Source: JAKOUL01 sp035378845
GTDB lineage: Bacteria > Dictyoglomota > Dictyoglomia > Dictyoglomales > Dictyoglomaceae
Assembly: GCA_035378845.1 (NCBI GenBank)
Contig: DAOSUP010000007.1
Location: 1 to 64,000, forward strand
Reading direction: 5' to 3'
DNA length: 64,000 nt
Part shown: in pieces, positions 7,809-17,600 of the stretch
How the letters are laid out: the number at the start of each line of letters is the position of its first letter
Numbering within the stretch: position 1 is the first letter of the stretch
The notes under the pieces: generated by a model
Told to the model about the DNA's origin: nothing
Databases searched by the model: none
The model's input: only the letters and a program-made list of their open reading frames with translations
Translations under genes and position numbers: made by a program

Positions 7809-8966
7809 ATGAATAACTTCGTATTCCACAATCCTACAAAAATTATCTTTGGAGTGGATACCACTAATGAGGTAGGAAAAGAAGCAAAAAATTATGGAAA
7901 GAAAGTACTTCTTGTGTTAGGACAAGGAAGCATTAAAAAAATTGGACTTTATGATAGAGTAGTAGGACTTCTTAAGGATAGCGGATTAGAAGTCTATGAA
8001 CTTGAAGGGGCAAAACCAAATCCAAGGGTAGACTTAGTAAGAAAAGGAATTCAGATGGTAAGGGAAAACAAGATTGAACTTATTCTTGCCCTCGGTAGCG
8101 GAAGTGTAATAGATACAGGAAAAGCTATAGCAGCAGGACTTACTTATGAGGGGGATGTATGGGATCTTTTTAGATATAGAAAGCCCATAAAACCTACAAT
8201 TCCTATAGGTGTAGTATTGACTCTTGCTGCTACTGGTTCAGAGATGAACGGAAATGCAGTAATTTCAAATATGGAAACCGAAGAAAAACTTTCTATATCA
8301 AGTCCCTATATCTATCCAAAATTCTCCATTCTTGATCCTAAAAATACTACTACTGTTCCAATGAATCACACACTCTATGGAATAGTAGATATTCTTTCCC
8401 ATGTTTTTGAACAGTACTTTGATAGAACTGAAGGAGCTGTATTACAGGATCGTTTTGCAGAATCTATAATGAAAACTGTAATTGAGACTACCCCTAAGCT
8501 CATTAAAAATCCTGAAGATGTAGAAGCAAGAGGAATTATACTTTGGTGTGGGACAAATGCGCTAAATGGCATTATAGGAGTAGGAAAAGAACAAGATTGG
8601 GCAAGTCATGACATAGAACACGCTATATCTGCTGTATACGATATTTCTCATGGATTAGGACTTGCTATCGTATTTCCTCACTGGATGAGATATGTTATTG
8701 ACGTAATTCCTCATAAATTTGCACAATTTGCAAGAAACGTATGGGGTATTCAAGGGGATGATGATTTTGAAGTAGGGCTTAAAGGCATTGATAGATTAAT
8801 AGATTTTTATGAAAGCATTGGTGTCCCAACAAAACTTTCCAAAATAGGTATTAATGATGAAAGATTAGAAGAGATGGCAGAAAAAGCTACCCTATTTGGT
8901 CCCTTAGGGAATACCAAAAAATTAACCAAAGAGGATGTTTTAAATATCTTAAAGATGTGCTTGTAA
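7809..8966 (+). CDS. Iron-dependent alcohol dehydrogenase (BdhA/YqhD type)
   Basis: A 385-residue group III metal-dependent alcohol dehydrogenase. The nucleotide-binding GSGSVID lies at 97-102 and TGSEMNGNAV near 142-151. The probable metal ligands D194, H198, H267 and H281 fall at the same residue numbers as in E. coli YqhD. Family members reduce aldehydes such as butanal, or detoxify reactive aldehydes, with NAD(P)H. In a fermenter this would regenerate oxidised cofactor in the cytosol. AAGGAGGG before the ATG supports the start. It has its own promoter and is followed by another promoter before ilvD. The in vivo substrate cannot be told from sequence. Confidence 0.85.
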   Translation: MNNFVFHNPTKIIFGVDTTNEVGKEAKNYGKKVLLVLGQGSIKKIGLYDRVVGLLKDSGLEVYELEGAKPNPRVDLVRKGIQMVRENKIELILALGSGSVIDTGKAIAAGLTYEGDVWDLFRYRKPIKPTIPIGVVLTLAATGSEMNGNAVISNMETEEKLSISSPYIYPKFSILDPKNTTTVPMNHTLYGIVDILSHVFEQYFDRTEGAVLQDRFAESIMKTVIETTPKLIKNPEDVEARGIILWCGTNALNGIIGVGKEQDWASHDIEHAISAVYDISHGLGLAIVFPHWMRYVIDVIPHKFAQFARNVWGIQGDDDFEVGLKGIDRLIDFYESIGVPTKLSKIGINDERLEEMAEKATLFGPLGNTKKLTKEDVLNILKMCL

Positions 8967-8974
8967 AAACTTGC

Positions 8975-9003
8975 TTGACAGCAACTTTTTTCGCTGTTAG
9001 GAT
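8975..9003 (+). promoter_or_regulatory. Promoter upstream of ilvD
   Basis: A perfect TTGACA (8975-8980), a 17-base spacer and TAGGAT (8998-9003) preceded by TGT form a good promoter 28 bases before ilvD. The ACAGC/GCTGT repeat (8977-8997) spans the spacer and could also fold as a small hairpin at the end of the alcohol dehydrogenase message. Confidence 0.6.
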
Positions 9004-9030
9004 TATTAAAACTCTTCTGGAGGAAAAATA

Positions 9031-10713
9031 ATGGAAAGAAGCAATTCCGTAAAAAAGGGCATAGAAAGAGCTCCACATAGATCTTTATTTTATGCTATGG
9101 GCTACACTCCTGATGAATTAGAAAAACCTCTTATTGGAGTTGTAAACTCTGCAAACGAAATGATCCCTGGACATATACATCTTGATATTATTGCTCAAGC
9201 TGTAAAAACAGGAATCCTTGAGGCTGGCGGGACTCCTATGGAATTTAGAGTAATTGCAATATGTGATGGTATTGCTATGGGACATAAAGGCATGAAATAT
9301 TCTTTAGCAAGCAGAGAGTTAATAGCAGATTCTATTGAAGCTATGGTAGAAGCATACCAGCTTGATGGAATTATTCTTATAACTAACTGTGATAAGATTG
9401 TGCCAGGAATGCTCATGGCAGCAGCCAGGTTAAACCTTCCATCTCTTATCTTAAGTGGTGGACCCATGCTTGCAGGAAGATGGAGAGATAAAGATGTAGA
9501 TCTCATAAGCTTATTTGAAGGTATAGGGCAGGTAAAGGCTGGGACATTAAAAGAAGAAGATCTTTATGAACTTGAACAGTATGCATGTCCAGGATGTGGC
9601 TCCTGTTCTGGAATGTACACTGCTAATACTATGAATTGCCTATCAGAGGCTTTAGGTATTGCTCTTCCTTTCAATGGGACGTTACCTGCTGCTTATGATG
9701 GTATAAGAAAAAGATTATCCAAAGAAGCAGGAAAAAGAATTGTCCAATTAGTAAAAGATGATATTAAAGCAAGAGATATATTAACAAGAACTGCATTTGA
9801 AAATGCTATAGCCGTAGATATGGCCCTTGGAGGTTCCACAAATACAGTCCTTCATCTCCTTGCTATTGCAAGAGAGGCTAATGTAGATTTACCCCTTGAA
9901 ACCTTTCAGAAAATAGCTGAAAAAACCCCTAATATATGTAAATTAAGCCCTGCTTCCTCTCAACATATTCAACTCCTTCATGAAGCAGGAGGAATACCAG
10001 GAGTTTTAAAGGAACTCCTTAAAGGAAATCTTATAGATCCATCTGCCATTACTGTTTCAGGAAAAACTATCGGAGAAATTGCAAGGGGGGCAGTAGTGAA
10101 AGACAGGAATGTAATTAGGACTTTAGAAGATCCTTATGGAAAGGATGGTGGACTTACTATACTTTATGGAAATTTAGCTCCTGAAGGAGCAGTGGTAAAA
10201 AAATCAGCCGTAAGTCCTAAAATGCTAAAGCATGAAGGACCAGCAAGAGTTTTTAATAGTGAAGAGGAAGCTATAAAGGAGATTTATGCAGGACATATTA
10301 AAAAAGGTGATGTGGTTGTAATAAGATATGAAGGACCAAAGGGAGGACCAGGAATGAGAGAAATGTTAGGACCCACTTCTGCACTGTCTGGAATGGGACT
10401 TGATGAAGATACAGCTCTCATTACCGATGGAAGATTTTCAGGAGGAAGTAGAGGTGCCGCTATAGGGCATATCTCTCCAGAGGCAGCAGAGGGAGGTCCT
10501 ATAGCATTGTTAAAAGATGGAGATATCATTGAGATAGATATTCCTGAGAGAAAATTAAATGTGAAATTAAGCGAAGAAGAATTAGAAAAAAGGGAAAAAG
10601 AATGGAAGCCTATTAAAAGGGAGATTGAATTTAACTATTTAAGAAGATACGCTGCCTTGGTAACATCTGCGAGTTGTGGTGCAGTGTTAAAAGATATATA
10701 CGAAGAACTTTAA
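9031..10713 (+). CDS. ilvD: Dihydroxy-acid dehydratase
   Basis: A 560-residue IlvD/Edd family enzyme that dehydrates 2,3-dihydroxy-3-methylbutanoate and its ethyl analogue in valine, leucine and isoleucine synthesis. It shows ICDGIAMGH (77-85), NCDKIVPGM with C120 and a following D-K pair, and CPGCGSCSGMYT with C186, C189 and C192, consistent with iron-sulfur and Mg ligands. Near residue 47 it reads IPGHIHL, as in the E. coli-type clade, rather than the TPCN of other clades. CTGGAGG precedes the ATG. No other branched-chain amino acid gene is in the window. A T-box leader is unlikely, because the upstream gap is only 64 bases and holds a simple promoter. Confidence 0.93.
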   Translation: MERSNSVKKGIERAPHRSLFYAMGYTPDELEKPLIGVVNSANEMIPGHIHLDIIAQAVKTGILEAGGTPMEFRVIAICDGIAMGHKGMKYSLASRELIADSIEAMVEAYQLDGIILITNCDKIVPGMLMAAARLNLPSLILSGGPMLAGRWRDKDVDLISLFEGIGQVKAGTLKEEDLYELEQYACPGCGSCSGMYTANTMNCLSEALGIALPFNGTLPAAYDGIRKRLSKEAGKRIVQLVKDDIKARDILTRTAFENAIAVDMALGGSTNTVLHLLAIAREANVDLPLETFQKIAEKTPNICKLSPASSQHIQLLHEAGGIPGVLKELLKGNLIDPSAITVSGKTIGEIARGAVVKDRNVIRTLEDPYGKDGGLTILYGNLAPEGAVVKKSAVSPKMLKHEGPARVFNSEEEAIKEIYAGHIKKGDVVVIRYEGPKGGPGMREMLGPTSALSGMGLDEDTALITDGRFSGGSRGAAIGHISPEAAEGGPIALLKDGDIIEIDIPERKLNVKLSEEELEKREKEWKPIKREIEFNYLRRYAALVTSASCGAVLKDIYEEL

Positions 10714-10727
10714 TAAGGAGGGAAAGA

Positions 10728-11705
10728 ATGATTATTACAGTAGTAGATCATTATCCTAAGATTCCAAATCCTCCAAGAGAAGCAAAATTAAGAAAGGCAA
10801 TTCATACTTATGATCAAGGAAAGATGACAAGAGAAGAATTAGAAACTGTTTTTGATGAAGTTACAAAGGAGGTAATTGAAGAGCAAATATCAGCTGGAGT
10901 TGAGCTCATAACCGATGGACAAATAAGATGGGAAGATGGACAAAGCTATATAGCAAGAAAACTTAAAGGTATTGAAATAGGAGGACTTTTTAGATATTTT
11001 GACAATAATACTTATTACAGACAGCCTATTGTAAAAGAAGAGATAAAATGGAAGGAGCCCATCATCTTAGAGGATTGGAAAAAAGCGCAAAAGTATGCTG
11101 GAAATGTTCCTGTAAAGGCAGTATTAACAGGACATTACACATTAGCAAGATTAAGTAGAGACGAGTATTATAAAGATCTTAATTCTTTAGTTCACGCTTA
11201 TGCCGATGCACTAATAGAAGAGGTAAAACTCTTAGAAGAAAATCATGTTCCATTTCTTCAGTTTAACGAACCCTCTATTCAATATTTCCCAGAAGACTTT
11301 AATTTATTCTTAGATGTGTATAAGAAAATTAGGGAAAATTACTCTGGTAAATTGGCAATTTATACGTATTTCCACACTGTAATTCCCATAAAAGAAAGGA
11401 TCAAGGAGTTACCTGTAGATATATTTGGAATTGATTTTATCTCTCGGAAAGAGAACTTTGAAGTATTAAAAGACTTTCCTAAAAATATGGCTTTAGGATA
11501 TGGGATTATAGATGCCAGAAATACTAAATTAGAAACACCAGAACAGATAGCAGATTTAGTAAAAGAGGCATTAAAGTACATCTCTGATGAAAATCTATTT
11601 GTCAATCCCAACTGTGGTCTTGAATATCTCCCAAGAGAGAGAGCTTACGACAAATTAGTCAATCTTACAAAAGGAGTAAATTTGGTAAGAGGTGAGAGAA
11701 AATGA
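10728..11705 (+). CDS. MetE-like barrel protein with degenerate zinc site
   Basis: A 325-residue protein of the cobalamin-independent methionine synthase (MetE/UROD-type barrel) superfamily, homologous along its length to the next gene. LQFNEPS (177-183) aligns with IQIDEPA of its neighbour. Where the neighbour has the zinc ligands H-x-C, this protein has TYFH (Y214, H216). The zinc Glu is replaced by I238; only the final Cys (C296 in NPNCGLEY) remains. It therefore resembles the non-catalytic N-terminal half of MetE or an accessory subunit. AAGGAGGGAAAGA before the ATG fixes the start; a longer reading from 10674 would overlap ilvD. Its stop overlaps the next start (ATGA). Confidence 0.75.
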   Translation: MIITVVDHYPKIPNPPREAKLRKAIHTYDQGKMTREELETVFDEVTKEVIEEQISAGVELITDGQIRWEDGQSYIARKLKGIEIGGLFRYFDNNTYYRQPIVKEEIKWKEPIILEDWKKAQKYAGNVPVKAVLTGHYTLARLSRDEYYKDLNSLVHAYADALIEEVKLLEENHVPFLQFNEPSIQYFPEDFNLFLDVYKKIRENYSGKLAIYTYFHTVIPIKERIKELPVDIFGIDFISRKENFEVLKDFPKNMALGYGIIDARNTKLETPEQIADLVKEALKYISDENLFVNPNCGLEYLPRERAYDKLVNLTKGVNLVRGERK

Positions 11706-12730
11706 AAGAAATAAAACTTCCTATACTTCCTACTACAAGTGTGGGCAGCTTTCCAAAACCTGACTATTTGATAAAAGCAAGAAATCAATATTCAAGAGGA
11801 TTAATCCCATATTCTACTCTTCATGAGTTGGAATTAAAAGCCACTGAAGAGGTCATAAAAATGCAAGAAGAATTAGGAGTAGATATATTAGTACATGGAG
11901 AGATGGAAAGAGGAGATATGGCAACTTACTTTGCAGAAAATTTAGATGGATTTGCTATAAGTGGATTAGTAAGATCTTATGGAAATAGATACTACAAAAA
12001 ACCAATTGTAATAGGAAAAATAAAAAGAACAAAACCTATTACAGTAGATATGTTTAAATTTGCTCAAAGTCTAACGAAGAAACCTATAAAAGGAATGCTT
12101 ACAGGTCCATACACTATTGCAGACTGGTCTTTCAATGAATATTATGAAAATAAAAGAGATCTTACTCTTGATCTTGCTGAGGCTATAAATCAAGAGGCTT
12201 TGGAGCTTGAGGAAGAAGGAGCTATCTTTATACAGATTGATGAACCTGCAATCCCTACACATCCTGAAGAGATTAAAATTGCAAAGGAGAGTTTTCAGGT
12301 AGCCACAAGAGGACTAAGAAACTTCATTATTACACATATTTGCTATGGAGATTTTAGACCTATATGGGAAGAGCTAATAGACTTTCCAGTACACCAATTT
12401 GATTTTGAACTTACCAACAATGCTGATAAATTTTATCCATTAATTGAAAATTATGGGTTTCCAAAGGATAAGTATATAGCAATAGGAGTAATAGATGTAC
12501 ATTCTCATAGGATTGAAAGCATAGAAGAAATCAAGGCAAAAATTAAAGAAGCTTTTAAATACTTTAAGCCAGAACAGATCTTTATAGATCCAGACTGTGG
12601 TTTAAAAACAAGGACATGGGAAGAAGCAAAAGCAAAGATGGAAAATATGGTAAAAGCTGTAAATGAATTAAGAGAAGAATTTGCTAAGGAAGCTTATCCC
12701 ACAGAGATAACAATAAAACTAAATGATTAA
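11702..12730 (+). CDS. Core methionine synthase-like protein (MetE C-terminal type)
   Basis: A 342-residue protein corresponding to the catalytic barrel of cobalamin-independent methionine synthase. It begins TTSVGSFPKP, typical of the MetE C-terminal domain. The zinc ligands appear as H212 and C214 (THICYG), E236 (FDFELTN) and C299 (DPDCGLK), with the catalytic IDEPA at 179-183. It lacks the fused folate-binding N-terminal domain of full MetE (about 750 residues). It should transfer a methyl group to a thiol, most simply homocysteine; the donor is unknown. The ATGA overlap with the preceding zinc-less paralogue suggests that the two are made together and may form a complex, a split MetE-like arrangement. 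Confidence 0.8.
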   Translation: MKEIKLPILPTTSVGSFPKPDYLIKARNQYSRGLIPYSTLHELELKATEEVIKMQEELGVDILVHGEMERGDMATYFAENLDGFAISGLVRSYGNRYYKKPIVIGKIKRTKPITVDMFKFAQSLTKKPIKGMLTGPYTIADWSFNEYYENKRDLTLDLAEAINQEALELEEEGAIFIQIDEPAIPTHPEEIKIAKESFQVATRGLRNFIITHICYGDFRPIWEELIDFPVHQFDFELTNNADKFYPLIENYGFPKDKYIAIGVIDVHSHRIESIEEIKAKIKEAFKYFKPEQIFIDPDCGLKTRTWEEAKAKMENMVKAVNELREEFAKEAYPTEITIKLND

Positions 12731-12732
12731 TT

Positions 12733-15700
12733 ATGAACCTAAGATATCTTTTGGAACAATGGAATTTTTGGTTAGATGAACTTTATAGCTATGCAGTTAT
12801 AAGAAAAATATCCTTAGATGATTGGGAATTTACTGATAAATTAGGAACAAAATTAGAAAACATAAAGGTAGGAGAGAGTTGGAAAAAGCTCTCTCTACCT
12901 GTCTTTTTTAAAAAGAATATCATTCTTCCAAAAGATTTTTCAGATTCATATCCTCTTTATCTATCCATAGATGTAGGCGGAGAATCTCTCATCTATATTG
13001 ATAATGTTCCATATGCAGAATTAAACGAGTATCACAAAGAGCATAAAATCCCTTTTAAAAAAGAATTTGAAATCTTAATAGAAGCAGTACCTAAGGGTCT
13101 TTTTGGACAGCATCAATATAATCCCATATTTAAAAAAGCAGAGATATTTCAAAGAGATAATGAACTATATAGAGCATGGCTTACTTTTAGTCTAATAAGA
13201 GAATTTGGCTTAGATTTAGAGAATTTAAATAAAGAACTTCAATATGAGATTGAAGATATCTTAGAAAAAACCTTAGGGAATATAAAACTTATAAGCTCCC
13301 AAGATGAGTTCTTACCAAGGATGAAAGAGACTAAAATGACCCTTGATATACTAAAGGGTTTATGGAGTATGCCTAATTTTCCTAAAATAGAAAAACCAAT
13401 TCCAGAGGATATAAGAGATAGTATTATTCAAAATTCTGAAAAAGCACAGTCTCTTCTAAGAGATTTAAAGAAAAAATATCCTAATTTAGGGAAATATTAC
13501 GCAATAGGGCATTCACATATAGATTATGCATGGCTTTGGACCAGAGAAGAGACCATAAGAAAAGCTCAAAGGACTTTTTCTACTATGATTACACTCATGG
13601 ATGAATATCCTAAATTTTTATTTTTACAAAGCAGTGCTCAACTTTATAAAGATTTAAAAGAGCATAATCCATATATATTTGAAAAGATCCGTGAGAAGGT
13701 TAGGGAAAGAAAATGGATCCCTGAGGGTGGAATGTGGGTAGAGAGCGACTGTCAACTTCCTTCAGGAGAGTCTTTGACAAGACAACTTTTGTATGCTCAA
13801 AAGTTCTTTGAAAAAGAATTTGGGGAAAAATGCAAGATAGCCTGGCTTCCTGATACTTTTGGGTTTAATGCTAATCTGCCCCAGATTCTTAAAAATGCTG
13901 GGATAGACTACTTTGCAACCACAAAACTCACATGGAATGAAACTAATACTTTCCCATATGATCTATTCCTATGGAAGGGGCTTGATGGGACAAAAATTAT
14001 TGCCCATATTTTTGGAAAAAGAGGAGGATATAACGGCTCTACAGAGTTAAAAGAGATCATAGAAAATTGGCAGAATTTTCACGGAAAAAATCTCTCTGAT
14101 GGAATGATTTATACCTTTGGATATGGAGATGGAGGTGGAGGTCCCACCTCAGAAATGATAGAAAGATTGGAAATTATGCAGAATTTTCCTTATATACCAG
14201 AGATAGAATTTTCTCATCCAAAAGAATTCTTTCAAAAAATATCTAAAGACAATCTTCCTACATATTTTGGTGATTTATATTTAGAACTTCATAGAGGGAC
14301 CTTTACTACTCAGAGCAGAATAAAAAGGCTGCATAGAATGGCAGAAAATCATATCTTCTTATTAGAGAGCCTTTATACTCTTCTAAACATCTTTGAAAAT
14401 ACCTCATATCCTAAAGATAAGTTAACAGAGCTTTGGGAAAAACTCCTAAGAAATGAGTTCCATGATATATTACCAGGATCCTCCATAAGAGAAGTATATA
14501 CCGATACCGAAAGGGAATTAAAAGAAATCTTAGATGTAGAGCCAGAAATAAAGACCGAGGGAAATGAAAAAAGCCTATTTGTATATAATGCCACCTCTTT
14601 TCCCCAAAAATTAAAATTAGAGATCCCTTTGGAAGAGGACGAAGCATTATACACCGAAGATGGAGAAATTATACCATCTCAGAACAAAGGAAACACTGCA
14701 TTAGTATACTCAAAAGATATAGAGATCCCAGCTTTAACATACACCACTTTTCCTATAAATAGAAAAACTCATGGATCAGATATTACAACAGATATCTTAG
14801 TAAAAAATAATACCATTGAAAATTCCTTAGTGAGGCTTGAGGTATTTAAAGATGGAACATGCCAAATATTTTACAAAGAAATTGGTAGAGATCTATTTAT
14901 TGAAAAAGGAAACGTCATATTTGCCTATCCTGATAGACCACGATATTGGGAAGCATGGGATATCCCTTTAAACTATGAAAGGTTTAGAGAAGAATTAAAC
15001 AAGATAGAAAAAATAGAGATAATAGAAAAAGGTCCATTAAGGGCTAAAATTGAAGTACTAAGAAGATACAGAGCTTCTGTAATAAAGCAAAGTTATGTGT
15101 TATATGCCTACTCTAAGAGAATAGACATAGAGACTGAAATAATGTGGAATGAAAGAAGAACTATGGTAAGAACATACTTTCCAATAAACATAAATGCATC
15201 TATATCTCAATATGAAATACCCTATGGGATCTTTTGGAAGCCTACCAATAAAAATACTTCATGGGAAAAAGCTCAATTTGAAATACCTGCTCAAAGATTT
15301 ATTGATCTATCTCAAAAAGATTTTGGAGTAAGTATATTGAATAATGGAAAGCATGGACACAGTATAGATGAGAATGTCATAGGAATCACACTCCTTAGGT
15401 CTCCTATATCACCTGATTATTCAGCAGATTTAGGAAATCACCACTTTACATATTCAATTTTCCCACATGAAGGAGATTTATCAGAGGAAACTATTAAAGA
15501 AGCAGAAGATTTAAACAGACCATTATTTTCAAAAATTATAAAAGGGAAAATAAAAAGCAAAAGCCTTATGAAATGGGATAAAAATAACATAATTATAGGA
15601 GCAGTTAAAAAAGCAGAGGATGGTGAAGGGATTATCATAAGACTTGTAGAATATTTAGGAAAAGAAGCAGATGTAGAATTTTCTCTTCCTTTCCCTATAA

Positions 15701-15819
15701 AGTATGTCTATGAAACAAATATTTTAGAAGAGGAACAAACAGCTTTAATTCATCAAAAATCAAATCTAAAAATCCATATAAAACCTTATCAAATCAAAAC
15801 ATTAAAGTTAATTTATTGA
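12733..15819 (+). CDS. Alpha-mannosidase, GH38 family
   Basis: A 1028-residue glycoside hydrolase family 38 enzyme that removes alpha-linked mannose from oligosaccharides. The zinc-site motif GHSHIDYAWLW gives H262 and D264. The nucleophile is D374 in WLPDTFGF. A further zinc His is H520 in LELHRGTFTT. The N-terminal 250 residues form the usual leading domain and the C-terminal half the beta-rich GH38C region. No signal peptide is visible, so it acts in the cytosol. The gene starts two bases after the MetE-like gene without a Shine-Dalgarno sequence, so translation is probably coupled. No mannoside transporter is adjacent. Confidence 0.92.
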   Translation: MNLRYLLEQWNFWLDELYSYAVIRKISLDDWEFTDKLGTKLENIKVGESWKKLSLPVFFKKNIILPKDFSDSYPLYLSIDVGGESLIYIDNVPYAELNEYHKEHKIPFKKEFEILIEAVPKGLFGQHQYNPIFKKAEIFQRDNELYRAWLTFSLIREFGLDLENLNKELQYEIEDILEKTLGNIKLISSQDEFLPRMKETKMTLDILKGLWSMPNFPKIEKPIPEDIRDSIIQNSEKAQSLLRDLKKKYPNLGKYYAIGHSHIDYAWLWTREETIRKAQRTFSTMITLMDEYPKFLFLQSSAQLYKDLKEHNPYIFEKIREKVRERKWIPEGGMWVESDCQLPSGESLTRQLLYAQKFFEKEFGEKCKIAWLPDTFGFNANLPQILKNAGIDYFATTKLTWNETNTFPYDLFLWKGLDGTKIIAHIFGKRGGYNGSTELKEIIENWQNFHGKNLSDGMIYTFGYGDGGGGPTSEMIERLEIMQNFPYIPEIEFSHPKEFFQKISKDNLPTYFGDLYLELHRGTFTTQSRIKRLHRMAENHIFLLESLYTLLNIFENTSYPKDKLTELWEKLLRNEFHDILPGSSIREVYTDTERELKEILDVEPEIKTEGNEKSLFVYNATSFPQKLKLEIPLEEDEALYTEDGEIIPSQNKGNTALVYSKDIEIPALTYTTFPINRKTHGSDITTDILVKNNTIENSLVRLEVFKDGTCQIFYKEIGRDLFIEKGNVIFAYPDRPRYWEAWDIPLNYERFREELNKIEKIEIIEKGPLRAKIEVLRRYRASVIKQSYVLYAYSKRIDIETEIMWNERRTMVRTYFPININASISQYEIPYGIFWKPTNKNTSWEKAQFEIPAQRFIDLSQKDFGVSILNNGKHGHSIDENVIGITLLRSPISPDYSADLGNHHFTYSIFPHEGDLSEETIKEAEDLNRPLFSKIIKGKIKSKSLMKWDKNNIIIGAVKKAEDGEGIIIRLVEYLGKEADVEFSLPFPIKYVYETNILEEEQTALIHQKSNLKIHIKPYQIKTLKLIY

Positions 15820-15890
15820 ATATTTTAAGATTTTATGATATATAATAGACAAAAAGCCAATTTACAGGAGAAGAGGATTAAAAATCTTCT

Positions 15891-17600
15891 ATGAAGATAA
15901 AAAATAAAATATTTCTCTACTATATTGGCATATCTCTTATATTTTTTGCAATTCTTGAGATAATTTTCATAAACCTATTAAGGAATGAATATGTTAGTGC
16001 TTTTGAGACAGAGATAGTAACATATACAAACATATACATGGATGATATTGTCAGCAAATTGAAAGATACTGACACAAATTCTCTTTCCAAAAACTCTTCC
16101 TTATCTTCATATCTTTTCAATGAACTCTCAAAATTTAATACCGAATCCAATTTTGGAAAGATTGAAGGGATTATGATTCAGGAAGAAGATTCCAACTTAC
16201 GTTTTACTACAAACCTTGATTTTGAAAAACTTCCTGATAAAGTACTCACTTTAGAGCATGGTAAAGTAGCCGATTTTAAGAATCATAAGTACTACTTTGT
16301 ATATCCATTAAAGGAAAATCTTCGTCTTATATTAGGATTTAAGACTACAGCTTTAGAAAGTAGATTAAAGAAATCAACTATTGCTTTTTCTTTTCCTCTC
16401 ATTGCCTTACAAATTTTCTTTACTATACTTTTCTACTCTTCTACAACTCACACCTATGTAAAACCCTTAGAAGAACTTGCTAAAAGTTTAACTATAGATC
16501 CTGCTTCAGATCCAGCACCAAAAGAAGAGCTATTACAAAAGAATGATGAGATCGGCATGTTATCTCGGAAAATTGCTGATTTTGATAGATCTCTTAAAAA
16601 TACCATTAATACCCAGGAAGAGATTATACGGCAAGAAGGAAAAAACCTCAACATATTATTAGAGTTTATTTCACAATTTAACTTGGCTAAAAGACCTGTA
16701 AACATTATAGGTATCATAGATAGATTTTTCGGTTCTGATTTCCCTGCAAAAGTATATGATATATATCTTAAAAACCCAATTGAGGACAAAACTTTCTATG
16801 AAAAATTTCAGATTGTAAACCAGGAAGAATCAAAAGAGATCTTTGAAATGCTCCTGTTTTACAAAGATCAAAATAAAATTTTTACAGCAGAGGATCTAAA
16901 GTACTTCTCAAATCTTCCACAAGATTACTTATTAATCCCTCTAAGCAGGGAAAAATATAATTATGGATTCATAGGGATAGGAGAAACAAATTCTTATAAA
17001 ACTCAAGATATAGTCAAATCTATCTTCTACCATCTTACAATAGCCTTAGAAAATGCCTTTTTGTATGAGTATAACGAACGACTTTCTAATTTAGATAGTC
17101 TTACAGGTGTATACAACAAACGTAAGTTAGATGAGTTTTTAGAAATAGAGACCGAAAGAGCCTTAAGGTTTGGACATCCCTTAAGTTTACTCTTTATAGA
17201 TCTGGACAATTTTAAAAACATTAATGATAAGTATGGACATATATTGGGAGATAACTTCCTTAAAGAATTTGCCTCTTTTCTTGTAAAGAACCTGAGAAAT
17301 ATAGATATTATAGGAAGATTTGGAGGAGAAGAATTTGTGTGCCTTCTCATTGAAACCGAAGTACAATCTGCTTTTCTTGTGGGAGAAAAACTAAGAGATA
17401 AATGGAACAAAGAGAGACATATCATACCTATAAATGTAGAGAACAAAATAGGCACTTTAAGCATTGGAATCTCTAATCTACCTGTACATACTCAAAACAC
17501 AATAGATCTTTTGATCCTTGCTGACAGAGCTCTTTATGAGGCAAAACGAGAAAGAAACAAAACATTAGTCTATAGTAAAAATTCCAGCAAGATTATTTAA
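15891..17600 (+). CDS. Membrane-bound diguanylate cyclase
   Basis: A 569-residue signalling protein. A transmembrane helix (about 8-29) and a second (about 163-184) flank a roughly 130-residue extracytoplasmic sensor. A HAMP-like linker and a poorly conserved GAF-like region follow, then a C-terminal GGDEF domain. The active-site motif is GGEEF (478-482), with an RNID I-site five residues upstream, so it should make c-di-GMP and be feedback inhibited. AGGAG lies rather far (about 20 bases) from the ATG, so initiation may be weak. Its last 36 bases overlap the convergent AlaX gene. It is a second c-di-GMP enzyme besides the large one at 4472-7735. Confidence 0.88.
   Translation: MKIKNKIFLYYIGISLIFFAILEIIFINLLRNEYVSAFETEIVTYTNIYMDDIVSKLKDTDTNSLSKNSSLSSYLFNELSKFNTESNFGKIEGIMIQEEDSNLRFTTNLDFEKLPDKVLTLEHGKVADFKNHKYYFVYPLKENLRLILGFKTTALESRLKKSTIAFSFPLIALQIFFTILFYSSTTHTYVKPLEELAKSLTIDPASDPAPKEELLQKNDEIGMLSRKIADFDRSLKNTINTQEEIIRQEGKNLNILLEFISQFNLAKRPVNIIGIIDRFFGSDFPAKVYDIYLKNPIEDKTFYEKFQIVNQEESKEIFEMLLFYKDQNKIFTAEDLKYFSNLPQDYLLIPLSREKYNYGFIGIGETNSYKTQDIVKSIFYHLTIALENAFLYEYNERLSNLDSLTGVYNKRKLDEFLEIETERALRFGHPLSLLFIDLDNFKNINDKYGHILGDNFLKEFASFLVKNLRNIDIIGRFGGEEFVCLLIETEVQSAFLVGEKLRDKWNKERHIIPINVENKIGTLSIGISNLPVHTQNTIDLLILADRALYEAKRERNKTLVYSKNSSKII

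Noticed and set aside
8967..9030. T-box or attenuator leader before ilvD
   Set aside because: The gap is only 64 bases and is fully explained by a promoter and ribosome-binding site; no T-box motif.
10680..10730. SAM or cobalamin riboswitch before the MetE-like pair
   Set aside because: Only 14 bases separate ilvD from the first MetE-like gene; no room for a riboswitch.
17027..17464. 145-residue minus-strand ORF within the diguanylate cyclase gene
   Set aside because: Antisense to a conserved GGDEF domain; no start signal.
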